64,000 bases of DNA, from contig OX442321.1 in NCBI GenBank assembly GCA_949358305.1, forward strand, positions 558,001 to 622,000, given 5' to 3'. Positions within the stretch are counted from its first letter, which is position 1; each line of letters begins with the position of its first letter. A model generated the notes under the pieces. That model had not been told where the DNA came from. It was given only the letters and a program-made list of their open reading frames with translations, and searched no databases. This DNA is from Strigamia acuminata (Eukaryota; Arthropoda; Chilopoda; Geophilomorpha; Linotaeniidae). The translations under genes were made by a program, and so were the position numbers. Positions 46,301 to 55,806 of the stretch are shown here, piece by piece.

Positions 46301-47846
46301 GGAAGTTATTGAGCCCACGACGTACGACGAGGCCATGAAGTCAATGAATTCCGAGGAGTGGAAGAAAGCCACGGATGAAGAAATCGCATCTATGAAGCAC
46401 CACCGGGTCTGGAGAATTACGAAACTCCCCGCAGGAGGAAAAACTGTAAAATGCAAATGGGTATTTAAAATAAAATCCAATCCGAACACTGGGGCTCAAC
46501 GATTCAAGGCGAGACTAGTCGCCGCCGGTTATACGCAACGATGGGGCCAAGATTACGACACAACCTTCGCGCCCGTGATCCGAATCGAAACGATGCGTAT
46601 GCTAATTAATGACGCAATAAAGCGGGGCGGGACACTAAATCAATACGATGTAAAAGCAGCTTACCTACACGGCGAACTCGAGGAAACCATATTCATGGAA
46701 CAGCCAACCGGATACACAGAGGGAGATGGGAAGCAGGTATGCCAACTTCTGAAGAGTATATACGGACTTAAACAATCAGGCCGCTGCTGGTACGAGAAGC
46801 TCACGGAAGTCTTGAAGGGAGTCAAATTTGAACAGTCACCAGACGACCCGTGCCTGTTTATTGTGCGCAGAGGAGAGGAATATATGCTGATGGGGGTCTA
46901 CGTAGATGACGCCCTCGTATCCGCATCCAGCGCCAAATTTGAAAAATTAATAATTGGAAAAATTCGCGAAGAAATTGAGCTGTTAAGTATGGGACCACTG
47001 TCATCAATTTTGGGGATCCAAGCGACATGGGACGGAGGAGAAATCCAGTTGCACCAGACCAAATATATTGAGGACATATTACTGCAATACGGAATGGAGG
47101 ATTGCAACCCCAAAAATACACCCATGGACCCCAATCAAAAATTGGACGAACACGAAGAAAGCCCAGAAGTCGATCCAAAGTCATACCAAGAACTAATTGG
47201 AAAAATTATGTACTTGGCAACGAACACCCGTCCCGACTTGAGCTTCGCGATGAGCACATTGTCGCAGTACAATTGCAAGCCGAAGCAAATGCATTATTGC
47301 GCGTTGAAGCGCATCCTGAAGTATTTAAGAAGAACAATCGATTACAGACTGACGTATCGAAAGGAGGCGAGAAATTTGCATGCCTACACAGACGCCAGCT
47401 GGGACCGGACAGAAGATGCGAAATCGTTTTCAGGATTCATTATAATAGACGGGACAGCAGTCATAAATTGGAGGTGCAAGAAGCAGAGCACTGTAGCAGC
47501 ATCGAGCACCGAGAGCGAGATGCATGCACTTTCAGAGGGCGTGAGGGACTTGGCGTGGACACAGAATCTAAACAACTTCATCACACCTCAACCACAAGAG
47601 AAATTGGCAACAGTGTTCTGCGACAGCCTGAACGCGACGCAACTGTTGCAGAGAGGGCCGCAAAAGGCAAGATCGAAATATCACAACCGGCGAATTCATC
47701 AGATCAAAGATGAAATTGAAGGCGGACGAATTAATGTAAAACACATTCCTGGAGAAAACATGCTTGCGGATTTCCTGACTAAACCGCTAGCCGGACCACC
47801 ATTGGAGAGAAACATGGTCGGACTGGGAATAAAGAAGAACGAATGA
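43392..47846 (+). CDS. Copia Gag-Pol polyprotein, 1484 residues
   Basis: A single frame in the copia order. Gag comes first (LNDSNYTLWSERIETILRG), with two CCHC knuckles at about 228-260 (CYNCDMPGHTAGEC and CYNCRGTGHRASEC). The aspartic protease (DSGATSHMA) is near 415. Integrase has the HHCC zinc region (WHQRLGHL ... CDACIRSK) at about 545-590 and catalytic D, D, E in VDLIGPL, SDNGGEF and GVAERHN (about 610, 672 and 706). Reverse transcriptase has YVDDALV at about 1170. RNase H spans YTDASW near 1333, SSTESEM and PGENMLADFLTKPL. All catalytic residues are visible. Between the knuckles and protease lies an unusual Glu/Lys-rich repeat (about 323-395), far more AT-rich than the rest. A run of about 30 A precedes the ATG by a few bases. 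It replicates by reverse transcription in cytoplasmic particles. Confidence 0.97.
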   Translation: MTTTKLHVVSNVELLNDSNYTLWSERIETILRGRKLWRAAIAGAEPPHGVADAEDFEAKEKIWETWDDKNAEAIEIMIGTLTGDQVLKYRASRNAKILWEKIKENMQTDNTQLQLECNMQLTHCKMDKTETIDHYLNRIEALQTESAQLGKDITDLEVRFYALHGLRDEFHPTALAIKANKTLTNKEARAMLKQTETRGQKANETRAPDAAYETKVKRFEKGTGVRKCYNCDMPGHTAGECRNPTLCYNCRGTGHRASECRQPKRENKNGGRNAKKPHSKGPPRTLRAREIGPERPQRMLRAFEVEDKEPQEPMESIGTPEDDVSEKFDEILEETLEENLEENLEEKFEEKIVEKIEEKLVGKIEENLEENVEEKFEEKIVEKIDGKLVGKIEEKGFIATCERAGRCEENNEQWILDSGATSHMAKSRGIFATYTPESRAIQVADEGTTIRTSGIGDICVKTTTSQDVLRLERVLHVPRLDSNLLSVPKIVDKKMKVLFEEKKATILSTEGEKILTALREGDSFVINLKIEKNGNARQTKEINTTWHQRLGHLAPDTMRTMMNDQLVRGLTLNRNEKAKCDACIRSKLTRKPHKPVNTRQSSAVMDLWHVDLIGPLKPESLGKARFILTVVDDYSRKTLIRILKTKDETSEELKNLITRCERQTGRRLRKIRSDNGGEFIVGTLSAWFKERGIDHQLTTPFSPASNGVAERHNRTIIEMTRTMLCDAQLPLNFWAECATTAAHIRNSCTSRAHGKTPSEIWDKRKPTVKYLKRYGCVAYTLIRDANRTKLEPKAQKGIFVGYSQNRKAYRIYNPNTRKINEERNVRFLEHELGATLLHGEAQPETTHCNVLFEFQETDTEAENAPRDENEITRPEQDGNENEPTQNESEPTQDERESTPDENEPTRDKTEPTQSGNAANTQANKIGRPKGTTNAANTEKLREQRAEYEQTLVQQGARRSSRKRKHRAYRSEVIEPTTYDEAMKSMNSEEWKKATDEEIASMKHHRVWRITKLPAGGKTVKCKWVFKIKSNPNTGAQRFKARLVAAGYTQRWGQDYDTTFAPVIRIETMRMLINDAIKRGGTLNQYDVKAAYLHGELEETIFMEQPTGYTEGDGKQVCQLLKSIYGLKQSGRCWYEKLTEVLKGVKFEQSPDDPCLFIVRRGEEYMLMGVYVDDALVSASSAKFEKLIIGKIREEIELLSMGPLSSILGIQATWDGGEIQLHQTKYIEDILLQYGMEDCNPKNTPMDPNQKLDEHEESPEVDPKSYQELIGKIMYLATNTRPDLSFAMSTLSQYNCKPKQMHYCALKRILKYLRRTIDYRLTYRKEARNLHAYTDASWDRTEDAKSFSGFIIIDGTAVINWRCKKQSTVAASSTESEMHALSEGVRDLAWTQNLNNFITPQPQEKLATVFCDSLNATQLLQRGPQKARSKYHNRRIHQIKDEIEGGRINVKHIPGENMLADFLTKPLAGPPLERNMVGLGIKKNE

Positions 47847-47887
47847 AGTATTCCATCGAGCAACATTGACGACCTGTAGGAGGGATT

Positions 47888-48124
47888 TGTTAGATTGACA
47901 GGCGCCAATATTGCTACAGACATTAAAGGATTAGGAACAGGACCTCGTGGACAAAGGGAGAGAAGAAGCGCAGGGTCGTGAACTGTCAGCGACCCCAACT
48001 AAACAACCAATGAGAGAATTTCGTTTTGACCCCACAAACTGTATTTAACCCCCCTGTTCAGAAATAAAACTCACTTGTCAATTTTCAACCTTTCAACACG
48101 TGTGTTCTTTTGAGATGTACAACA
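47888..48124 (+). repeat. 3' LTR of the copia element
   Basis: 237 bp. I found no difference from the 5' LTR when reading the two side by side. Confidence 0.95.
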
Positions 48125-48129
48125 GTTAT

Positions 48130-48620
48130 CGCTAAACAGATATGTAAGTACGCTAATTAAGTTGTAAATAAAATAACTTTTTAATTTTTTAATTTTTAAT
48201 TTTTCAGGATATCATGGGAGCATTAATTGGAGCGGACGCAATTTGAAAAAGAAAAAAAAAATTGAATTATATATATGTTTTCTAAAAGAAAAAAAAAAAA
48301 ATTTTTTTTCACCCACATTTACATGTACGTACAAAATAAATTATGGTTGTTCCTAGCATTGGAAATTTGCACATGAATCTATTTATTTAAATCTATTTAT
48401 TTATTTCAAAAAAAAAATTAAAAACAATTTTTCTCTATTTAGTATTCAGTATTTTTCGTTTGCATTGATTTTTCATCTTCTTCTTCTTCTTCTTTTTAAA
48501 AATAAAACTACCGGTAGAACAATTTTTTCAACGAATTATTAGAAAACGTTTTACTTCGATATTATAAAATAAATATAAAATAAATAAAAATGGATCGATT
48601 GCAGCTCTACTGGAAAATGA
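48130..48620. other. 3' flank of the MPPE1-like locus, AT-rich
   Basis: An AATAAA follows the copia target site. A TTTTTCAG acceptor at about 48,207 precedes a tiny open piece (DIMGALIGADAI-stop) that resembles the last exon of the zinc-ribbon family (DFGDLIGAIRRP). Otherwise low-complexity sequence. Confidence 0.3.
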
Positions 48621-48627
48621 AGGCATT

Positions 48628-48935
48628 TCAGTTGTTTTGGTTCCTTGTCCAATCAAAAACACGGTGGAAATTCGCATCCACAACGAATAAAGTAATTTTC
48701 CGGCCGCGAATGAGAAGCCGTTTCCACTTGGCGCGCATTAAATAGAGCAAGTAATGCGACTGGCAATACGCACCGATATTAAGTGCATTGTGCTGTGCAG
48801 GCAAGTGATCAGTGCAGGGGCAGCCGATGGATTCGTGTTCCAGGAAGTCGCGGTTGGCGAATTTCTTGTTCAAGATTCTCCTGACTGCGTCGTAGTTGTT
48901 CAGTGATTTGTACAACCTAAAGAAAACATTACTCC
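48628..48935 (-). pseudogene. DNA-PKcs-like chimeric fragment
   Basis: The minus strand reads LYKSLNNYDAVRRILNKKFA, NRDFLEHESIG, then a 55-bp insert (GTGCATTGTGCTGTGCAGG on the plus strand), then AYCQSHYLLYLMRAKWKRLL. The same phrases occur in the larger DNA-PKcs-like pseudogene at 53.8-55.6 kb, where they are about 0.8 kb apart. This is a shortened secondary copy. Confidence 0.65.
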
Positions 48936-49243
48936 GTCCCACTCCCAAGCTTCGAAATGATAATCATCGGCGTGGTATCGTTCATACTTTTTATCGCGTT
49001 TGTTTGGCTAATAATGACCGTTATCACATCTAGGTAACTTGAGTCTTGGCTACTTTCCTTTCGTTATTGACATATTTGCGTGTTTAAGTTGTGAGGTGTC
49101 TTTTGGTCCGAACTTATGTACGATACGTTGCAAATCAGGGAATCAAAAACATGACTAGAATTCAGGGATTCCCATGAAAAGAAATTGGGACCAAAATTTC
49201 CCCTCATTTTTCAACAACAAAAACCAACCATACAAACACAAAC

Positions 49244-49837
49244 AATATACCTAGAGAACTCCCGTCACTCAAAAACTGGACCACAACATTCGTCTTCGCC
49301 AGATACCCGCTCTCCTCCGCACACAGCTTCCAAAACTCGCGAAACGAATCATCCGCGCACTTCCCATCCCCGCCGTCCACCACTTTCTTTACTTCCGGAC
49401 TACAACTTCCTTTCCTCGCCCCCTCGCCCCCACCCCCGCCCTTTTTCGGCGTCAAATCCGCTTTCAAAATCTGCCACCAGGAAAAAAGACAAAAATCAAA
49501 TTTCACGTCCAAATGCCACCAAATCATAAAATTACCCTTAATACACTGTAACACGAACATCCGGTCGGGTTTTATCACGTTGACCCATCCTTCCAAACCG
49601 TCGGGGTGCTCGATTTTCTTGGTGGTCGAGCGGGCCCTTTCCTTTTCAGCATTGGGAAATGCATTCTACGTGTTGCCATTGCTTCATTTCGCCCGCATCG
49701 TCGCTGAACGGGTTCGACATCGACACGACTTTGGCTACGCGCACACCAACTTTTTCAATTTTTCTATTGCATTTGTTGCATCCGGCGGTGCCCAAACGTG
49801 CGTAGTCAATGCAGTAGCGGTTTTCCGTCATTGGCAT
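49244..49837 (-). pseudogene. DNA ligase III N-terminal fragment (zf-PARP)
   Basis: The minus strand starts at a Met (MPMTENRYCIDYARLGTAGC) and gives a PARP-type zinc finger: CNKC, then NPFSDDAGEMKQWQHVEC. After a two-base shift near 49,660 it continues ERARSTTKKIEHPDGLEGW, as in LIG3. An intron (about 49,540-49,473) leads to a third exon with DDSFREFWKLCAEESGYLAK and VVQFLSDGSS, matching the LIG3 segment after the linker. The catalytic ligase domain is absent from the window. LIG3 seals single-strand breaks with XRCC1; here only a dead N-terminal portion remains. Confidence 0.75.
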
Positions 49838-49949
49838 ACCCTAGCAACGAGTAAATGTTTTCTTTTTATTGTTTTGCTCGATTAAATTTGGTGTTTGGTG
49901 TGAGAGTTGTGACTTTTCTCAAAATGACATAAAAATCGGTGGAAAAAGC

Positions 49950-50401
49950 CTCGTGATGACACGATGTAGTAGAGCACTTTGGCGTTGGCGCCCGCGTCCG
50001 GATACATCGCCGAAACCCTGGCCAGCTCGACAGGCGGATCGGTCTCCTTCTTGACGGAAAGGAAGCGGTCAGCAAGGGCGCAGCGAACTGCGGCAAGTTG
50101 TCGTGGATCGTGGTGCTGCCACTCAGCGACGGCATCCCGCGGTCGCTCGCCGCCACGGTGATGTCGAACGAACTTTCCTTTTCGAGGTCGATGGAACGCA
50201 CCGTGTACATGGTCCCGTTCTCTGTGTTTTCTATGCAAATTTCAACAATTATTAACTACGGCAGACACGAAATGAGTGATGGATGATTTCTTTTTTACGT
50301 GTTGTCCACGACATTGTAGAAGATCTGCCCGTTTAAGCCTTTCTGCGCGTCGGTGGCCGTAACTGACCCTATGATCAACCCAGGCTCCTCCTCTTCGATC
50401 A
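49950..50401 (-). pseudogene. Cadherin fragment, sister of 31.8-32.5 kb
   Basis: Two exon pieces on the minus strand. 50,401 to about 50,298 reads LLVIEEEEPGLIIGSVTATD and GLNGQIFYNVVDN. 50,236 to about 49,950 reads GTMYTVRSIDLEKESSFDIT, VAASDRGMPSLSGSTTI, DNLPQFAAPLLTAS and, after a shift, DAGANAKVLYYIVS. The FAAPLLTAS and DAGAN(T/A)K(M/V)LYYIVS phrases are shared with the 32-kb fragment. Confidence 0.7.
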
Positions 50402-50738
50402 CCAACAATAGCCAAAGATGTCCTGCAACAAAATCGGTTGCAATTGGTGGAAATTGAATTCAAAGATATCAAATATTGTCAAGTGCTCATCCAAACTGGC
50501 AATTGTCCCGAATGCCAAACGCCGATTACATCCGAACCAAGTGGAACATGTACAGCATGTGAAACACCTAGTAGTTCCGTCCCAACCGGAAAATGTCCAG
50601 AATGTAAAGAAATAATTAGATTCGTAAGTATTTTTAATGTCATTTAATTTAATTTGTCAAGAAAATTGATAGATTTATTTATTTTTATTTTAGAGGAACT
50701 TTAATGTGTTAATGGATGCACGGAGAATCAACAATTAA
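50402..50738 (+). pseudogene. Zinc-ribbon family copy A, 5' end lost
   Basis: An open frame from 50,402 reads QVLIQTGNCPECQTPITSEP, GTCTACETPSSSVPTGKCPE and CKEIIRF, with three CxxC pairs. A donor at 50,624 and an acceptor before 50,694 add RNFNVLMDARRINN-stop. It abuts the cadherin fragment head-on and has no start exon, so the 5' part was probably lost. It may still be transcribed. Confidence 0.55.
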
Positions 50739-51491
50739 GGAAAAAAAAGCAATAATTATGTATAAATTATTTTTAACTAACACCTTTTTGTAAAAAGAAA
50801 AAAAATTAAATTATTTATATATTTATATATTTAATTATTATTATCTTTTCTAATCAATGTTTGTTGCATATTATGTTATATTTTTTTGTTTCATAGCTGA
50901 AATTAAAACTTCGCATCCTTCAAATTCAAATCGCTTCACTGATGGCCATTTACGAACCAAAAATCCTTCAAACCTGAAAAAAATTCACGAAAAAATCAAT
51001 AAAATCGAAAAAAAATAAATAGAAACAATGAAAAATCTAGAAAATTCAATGGAAAATCAAGAACAATCAAGAAAAATCAACGTAATTTCAGTAAAAACAA
51101 GAAAAATCAAGAAAATTTAGCAAAATGAAGTAATTGCACAATTAAGGTAATTAATTTTCTAACATGTGATTTTAAACTGAATTTGTATTTAGAGGCGAAC
51201 GAACACAGATGGCACTTGGAAGGCTTTTCCATCGTCAACTTTTAAATGGCTTCCTTGTGGCACGAATAACAAATCAATTGGCAGCTGATCGGGTTTGTTG
51301 ACTTGGCAAATTTGGACGTCACCTAGGAAAAATATAAAAAATACTTGTGTATGTGCCACATGTTTTTTTAATCCAATCGAACCCAAACGTGTCATGAGCA
51401 AACGTTTTGGCTGTGAAGTAACCCATTAAATAAATAAACGTTACACATTTTTTAGATCTTTTTAAATTTTTTATTTCTTCATTTTCTACAT
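50739..51491. other. AT-rich intergenic
   Basis: Runs of AAAAATCAA-type repeats at about 50,985-51,120. No gene seen. Confidence 0.4.
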
Positions 51492-52054
51492 TTAAGCAGT
51501 CGCTTCCTTTTTGCTTTTAGTTGTTTGTTGTTGCGCTTTCAGAACCTTAACGACGATCTTCTGTTCTTCGATCAAAAACGCTCGAATAATTCTAAAAAAA
51601 AAAAAAACAATTTTTATTAGAAAAACCATTAAAATTTCAATTTTATTTCATTTCTTTTTACCTGCTTCGCACACATTTCGCACACCGCGAACCTCCGTAC
51701 GTTCTGGAAACGGTTTTACGTCGTTTCGACATAGACATCAATTGCTTGGGTCTTGCAGGTGTGATCTAAATTCATACACAAATGTTTAAAAAAATTCATC
51801 ACGTGTTGCAAATCACGACCGAAAAAAATTACCCCTTTCAATTTCATCTTGCAGTCGCCGCATTTTGGGATCCTGCCTGGTTTCTTGGTGTAAAGATATA
51901 CCAAACGTCCTCCGGGAGTCTTCGAACTGAGAAAAAACAGATCCAAAGTTATTTTTCGTCGCAATTTGTCCACGAGACAAAATACTTACATTCGCCTCCT
52001 ATTCGATTGAGTGTTGTAACTCAATCGACGTCTGTACGTCAATCGCTGCACCAT
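51492..52054 (-). CDS. RPL34: Ribosomal protein L34 (eL34), intact copy
   Basis: Four minus-strand exons with conserved phases: 52054-51990 ([20 protein letters not shown]), 51926-51833 ([24 protein letters not shown]), 51765-51662 ([32 protein letters not shown]) and 51591-51492 ([20 protein letters not shown], ending KKEATA-stop). Length and order match eL34 of the large ribosomal subunit, including the CxxC and CAKC zinc-ribbon cysteines. It is divergent from the VTI1 pseudogene with about 206 bp between starts, which must hold its promoter. Confidence 0.92.
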
Positions 52055-52260
52055 TTTCGCTCCAAATTAAGCACAATCGAATATTCCCTATTTATATTCA
52101 CGGATTTTATTAGCGGATGATATCGAATAAAGAAGAATTTTACGGATTGCGACTCACACCTTATGGTCCTGAACGACAGCGGAAAAAGCGGGCTAAGAAC
52201 GGAACCGGATGTAGAAAAGGTTTCGAGATGCCGCCTAGTGGCAGTTTATTTCAGAATAAG
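52055..52260. promoter_or_regulatory. Shared divergent promoter, left copy
   Basis: 206 bp between RPL34 (-) and the VTI1 pseudogene (+). It shares ACAATCGAATATTCCCTATTTATATT and adjoining sequence with the right copy (61,256-61,411), where about 50 bp are missing. Confidence 0.55.
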
Positions 52261-52966
52261 ATGGCCTCTCTTTTGCAATCCTACGAGCAACAGTATGTCA
52301 ATCTCACGTCAGAAATATCCGTTAAAACGAATAAAATTCCGATTTTATCGGGAGGTAAGAAACGCCAAAGACCCTAATTACTATAAAAAACATTTATTTA
52401 ATTTTATTCCATTTTATTTCAGCCGAAAAGAAGAATTTATCGAAGCAAATGGATCTCGAAATTTGCAGTTTACCGACGCACGACCGCCAAAAAAACTAAA
52501 TTAATTTGAAGAATTACAAAGCCGAAGTGTTACAATTAGATAAAGAATTGGTTTGGATTTAATTGAATACAATTCGTGATTGTGGAATTGTTTCTAATCG
52601 AATTAACACGTAATTTACAGCGTAAAGCGCAAATAGCGTACAAAGATGACATCCGAGAAGAACTCCTGGGCGGATATGATTATTACGTCGCGGACGAACA
52701 GGTGCGAATGCGGAAAACAGATAAAAATCAATAAATAGTGAACATTTATTAAATTTTTTGTTGATTATAGAAGCAAAGATTACTCGGTAATACCGAGAAA
52801 CTGGAGCGCAATGGACGACGGTTAGAAACCGGTTATAAAATCGCCGTAGAAACGTGTAAAAATTGTAAAAAGGAAATAAATTTATTGCTTAAATATATTT
52901 ATTTTTTTAGAACATTTAGGTGCTGAAATCCTCAATGATTTACATTCCCAAAGAGAAACCATTCTT
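52261..52966 (+). pseudogene. VTI1 SNARE pseudogene, left copy
   Basis: It is collinear with the intact VTI1 gene at 61.4 kb, including intron positions. Relative to that copy, exon 2 lacks 42 bp between short GCAAAT repeats (in frame). A CAA codon has become TAA soon after (AAAAAACTAAAT). The similarity ends abruptly at 52,966 inside GAAACCATTC, so the SNARE motif end and membrane anchor are missing. Confidence 0.9.
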
Positions 52967-53435
52967 AGTCTTCCGAGATCTTTCGTTTACGCTCTTCTAA
53001 TACTTCTTTGGTCGTGCCCTTTGGTCGTCCACGTACGCGTTTGGTTGGTTCATCACTTTCACTGTCCTCGGATGATTGTTCGGAAACAAAAAAATCTGAT
53101 GCAGTTCCGAAAGATTCTTCGTCCTCTTTTGTGATTGGAGGCGAAATATTCATTTCTGTACCCTCTTCTTGTTTTTTCTTCTCGGGTAAATCCATTGCGG
53201 TCAGCAAATGTGGACAATAAAGGTTGTCGAGGATCGCGAGCGCGCGCTGCCAAGTTGTTGTCGGCGTCCGGGTTTCGTGGCTCCAGTAGTTCCTCACGAG
53301 CAATTTGAAGATGAAATAAAAATATTTTGTCATCAGAGGGGATGAGTATGCAAAGATAATTATTTTAATCCGATTTCGGGGTCGGCTAAACCGGCGAAAA
53401 TTCACTTTTTCGACAAAAAAATTCATTTTAGACAA
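52967..53435 (-). CDS. Unknown C-terminal exon with an AT-hook-like motif
   Basis: A minus-strand frame ends TKRVRGRPKGTTKEVLEERK. It contains RGRPKG, an AT-hook core, after an acidic Ser-rich stretch (SEQSSEDSESDE). Upstream in the frame is LLVRNYWSHETRTPTTTWQR. It reads like the end of a nuclear protein, but no partner exons are linked, and its 3' end forms the breakpoint with the VTI1 pseudogene. It could be a fragment. Confidence 0.35.
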
Positions 53436-53820
53436 AAAAAATTCATTTTAGGCAAAAAAATTAACTTTTTCGACTAAAAAAATTCACTTTAGACAAAAAA
53501 ATTCATTTTAGACTACAATCATTTGTAAAAAAAAAAGTCCGATTTCTACAATCATTGGTAAAAAAGTCGGTGTAAATATCTTTTCCGTTTTAAAAAATGC
53601 ATTTTACTGAAAATTGCATTTTTTCGGCTCGAAATTGCATTCTTTAATGTAGAAATGTGCGTTTCTTGGCAAAACAATGTATTTTTATGCATAAAACAAC
53701 ATTTTTCATTTTGTTATGTACAATTATGACTCAAATTAAAATTTTTAAAAATTTAAAAATATTTTTTTTAGCAAAAACTATCAATTTTTACGCAAAAAAC
53801 AGCATTTTCCACTTTATTTA
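53395..53820. repeat. Loose ATTCATTTTAGAC-type tandem repeats
   Basis: About 18-24-bp units alternating AAAAA tracts with TTCATTTTAG or TGCATTTT words. Similar words occur in the arrays at 58.66-58.74 kb and in a receptor intron at 21.7-21.9 kb. Confidence 0.6.
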
Positions 53821-53829
53821 CTGCACAAA

Positions 53830-55600
53830 AATGCTTCCCAATTTCCCCACCGCTCAAATCACTCATCACATCCATAAACAACGACCGATTACAAACAACA
53901 TCGTCCCAGATCGTCATCGTCAACGAATCCAAACACCCAAGCTAGCAATTCTTCCACCGCTCCACGAACCCCTGAACGCGTTCAACGCGTCTAACTCCAT
54001 CTAATCAAACAAAAAACCAAATGAACACCCCGAAATCCACAATCCACAATCCAAAGCTCACTTAACGACCCCCAAAAACTGATTAATCTCCGTCAAAACT
54101 TGCAAATCCTGCGCCTGCGCAAACCGCTGCATATTCACGAGCGGCGACGACGCCGATCACGTGTTGAGGAAATCGTTGAGCGAATATTGCAGGTAATGTG
54201 CGGCCTGGTTAAAATTCATCTCGAACGCGTAGAGCAGCGCCAATTGGCCGCTCAATTTCGTCTCCAAGAAACCGCGTCGGAGCGGATTCCCCGCGTCGTT
54301 GAGCGCGGTGTTATGACGAACGGCTGAAGGAGGTCGTGTTTGCCGCGAATGAGAAGCCGTTTCCACTTGGCGCGCATTAAATAGGACAAGTAATGCGACT
54401 GGCAATACGCGTCGTCCCACAATAAATTCCAATCGAGTTTGTTGTCCTTGGTCACGCAATTGCTAATGTGGCTGTCCAGCGCCTCTCAATTGACCAACCA
54501 ATTGTAACATCGAGTCTTCCCAGAAATCCACTTCGTACACAAATGCGTTTTGTTTATGTTTGTCTTCCTCAATAACGGCCTGAAAAGAAATAATATCAAT
54601 TATAATAATAAAATAAAAGTAAACAATGTGAGTGTTCATTAAGTGAGTGCATTGTGCGGTGCAGGCAAGTGAAGCTGGTCAGCTAGGGTTGTTCACGAGT
54701 GCGATATATCGCACCGCGATATTTTTATAAAAACCGCAACACGATTAACCGCAAACTGCAAAAAATTGCAAATACCGCAAAACTGCAGAAAACTGATAAA
54801 AAAAATGATAAAAACGGATAAAAACATTCAAAATCAATAAAAATCAATAAACACAACCAATTGTTCAATTGGTTTTTTATATAAAATTGCGGTTTTTTGC
54901 AGTTGTGTGGTTTTGTGTTTTTTTGTGTTTTTTTTTTTTTTTTTTGCGGTTTTTGCGATTTGTACAGTTTTTTGCAGTTTGCAATATACTGCATGCAGTG
55001 TGGTTTTTTACCGAAACCGCACCGATATTAAGTGCATTGTGCTGTGCAGGTAAGTGATCAGTGCAGGGGCAGCAGGTGACAACAATTATTATTTGAGCAA
55101 ATTACTCGGTGGTAACGCTTGACCGCTTCGTTGTAATCGCCGATGGATTCGTGTTCCATGGCTTCGCACAGGAGGTCGCGGTTGGCGAATTTCTTGTTCA
55201 AGATCGTCGTAATTGTTCAGTGATTTGTACAACCTAAAGAAAATTAATAAAAATAAAATTTAAAAAAATCATTTTTTGAATTTACTTGTAGTATTTACTC
55301 GACAAGTTTCATCCATGATTTTAATTCGTCGGATTCGTCGACGACGGTTCTTTTCATTTTTTTGGCCTTCGGTTCGTGCTGCGTTTGCTTCGTTTGTCTC
55401 GAGTTAATGTTGAATTTTTTTGGGATTTTTGTTGTTATACCTTTGGGTTATTAATTTATCGATGTCGTTCGCTTTCATTTGAGCAAAGGCGTTGTCCATT
55501 GCTTCGATTTGGGCTTCGATTATTTCCAAACACATTCATCGGTAAATTCCGTGCCTTGTGGGCGGAAGAAAGATAATTTGGTGAATTCAGCTAGAAAATT
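53830..55600 (-). pseudogene. DNA-PKcs-like (PRKDC) FAT-region pseudogene
   Basis: Minus-strand pieces from high to low coordinate: AEFTKLSFFRPQGTEFTDEC and AMDNAFAQMKANDIDKLIT (about 55,590-55,440); HEPKAKKMKRTVVDESDELK (about 55,400-55,295); LYKSLNNYD, NKKFANRDLLCEAMEHESIG and DYNEAVKRYHR (about 55,235-55,100); VYEVDFWEDSMLQLVGQL and DWNLLWDDAYCQSHYLSYLM (about 54,580-54,350); LETKLSGQLALLYAFEMNFN (about 54,280-54,160); LQVLTEINQFLGVV; and MTIWDDVVCNRSLFMDVMSD (about 53,910-53,850). These follow the order of the vertebrate DNA-PKcs FAT region. One-base shifts occur near 55,520, 54,480 and 54,320, so it is dead. The PI3K-like kinase domain is absent. Confidence 0.7.
54688..55018. mobile_element. 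Inverted-repeat element inside the DNA-PKcs-like pseudogene
   Basis: GCGATATTTTTATAAAAACCGCA-like and TGCGGTTTTTGCGATT/GGTTTTTTACCGAAACCGCA-like arms flank AT-rich sequence with many GCAAA/TTTGC words. It lies between pseudogene pieces and was probably inserted. The exact ends are not determined. A short unit (GTGCATTGTGCTGTGCAGG) adjoins it and recurs at about 48,782, 54,648 and 55,030. Confidence 0.45.
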
Positions 55601-55806
55601 AAAAATTAAAAATTACTCAGTAATTATTATTTGATTTATGCAATAATGCCAAATGTAATAACGGAAACCACAAATCCACTTTTTAGAGAAAACATTCACT
55701 TTTTAGACAACTTCTCCTCGGATAAATTATTCGAGCCAATATTTGCATAAATACGTGGCAGCAAATGAAAATTTTTCATTTACAATCGAAAACTTGAGAT
55801 GAAAAC

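Larger units (their letters stand above)
42980..48124 (+). mobile_element. Intact Ty1/copia LTR retrotransposon
   Basis: Two 237-bp LTRs (42980-43216 and 47888-48124) look identical on reading, start TG and end CA, and are flanked by an exact 5-bp duplication GTTAT (42975-42979 and 48125-48129). A primer-binding site TGGTAGCAGAGG follows the 5' LTR (initiator Met tRNA type). A purine tract (TAGGAGGGA) precedes the 3' LTR. One long frame encodes Gag-Pol. Identical LTRs and an uninterrupted frame mean very recent insertion. Confidence 0.97.

Noticed and set aside
43351-47998. Many long minus-strand and off-frame open stretches inside the copia element
   Set aside because: They lie opposite or out of frame with the Gag-Pol frame and have biased composition caused by its codon use.
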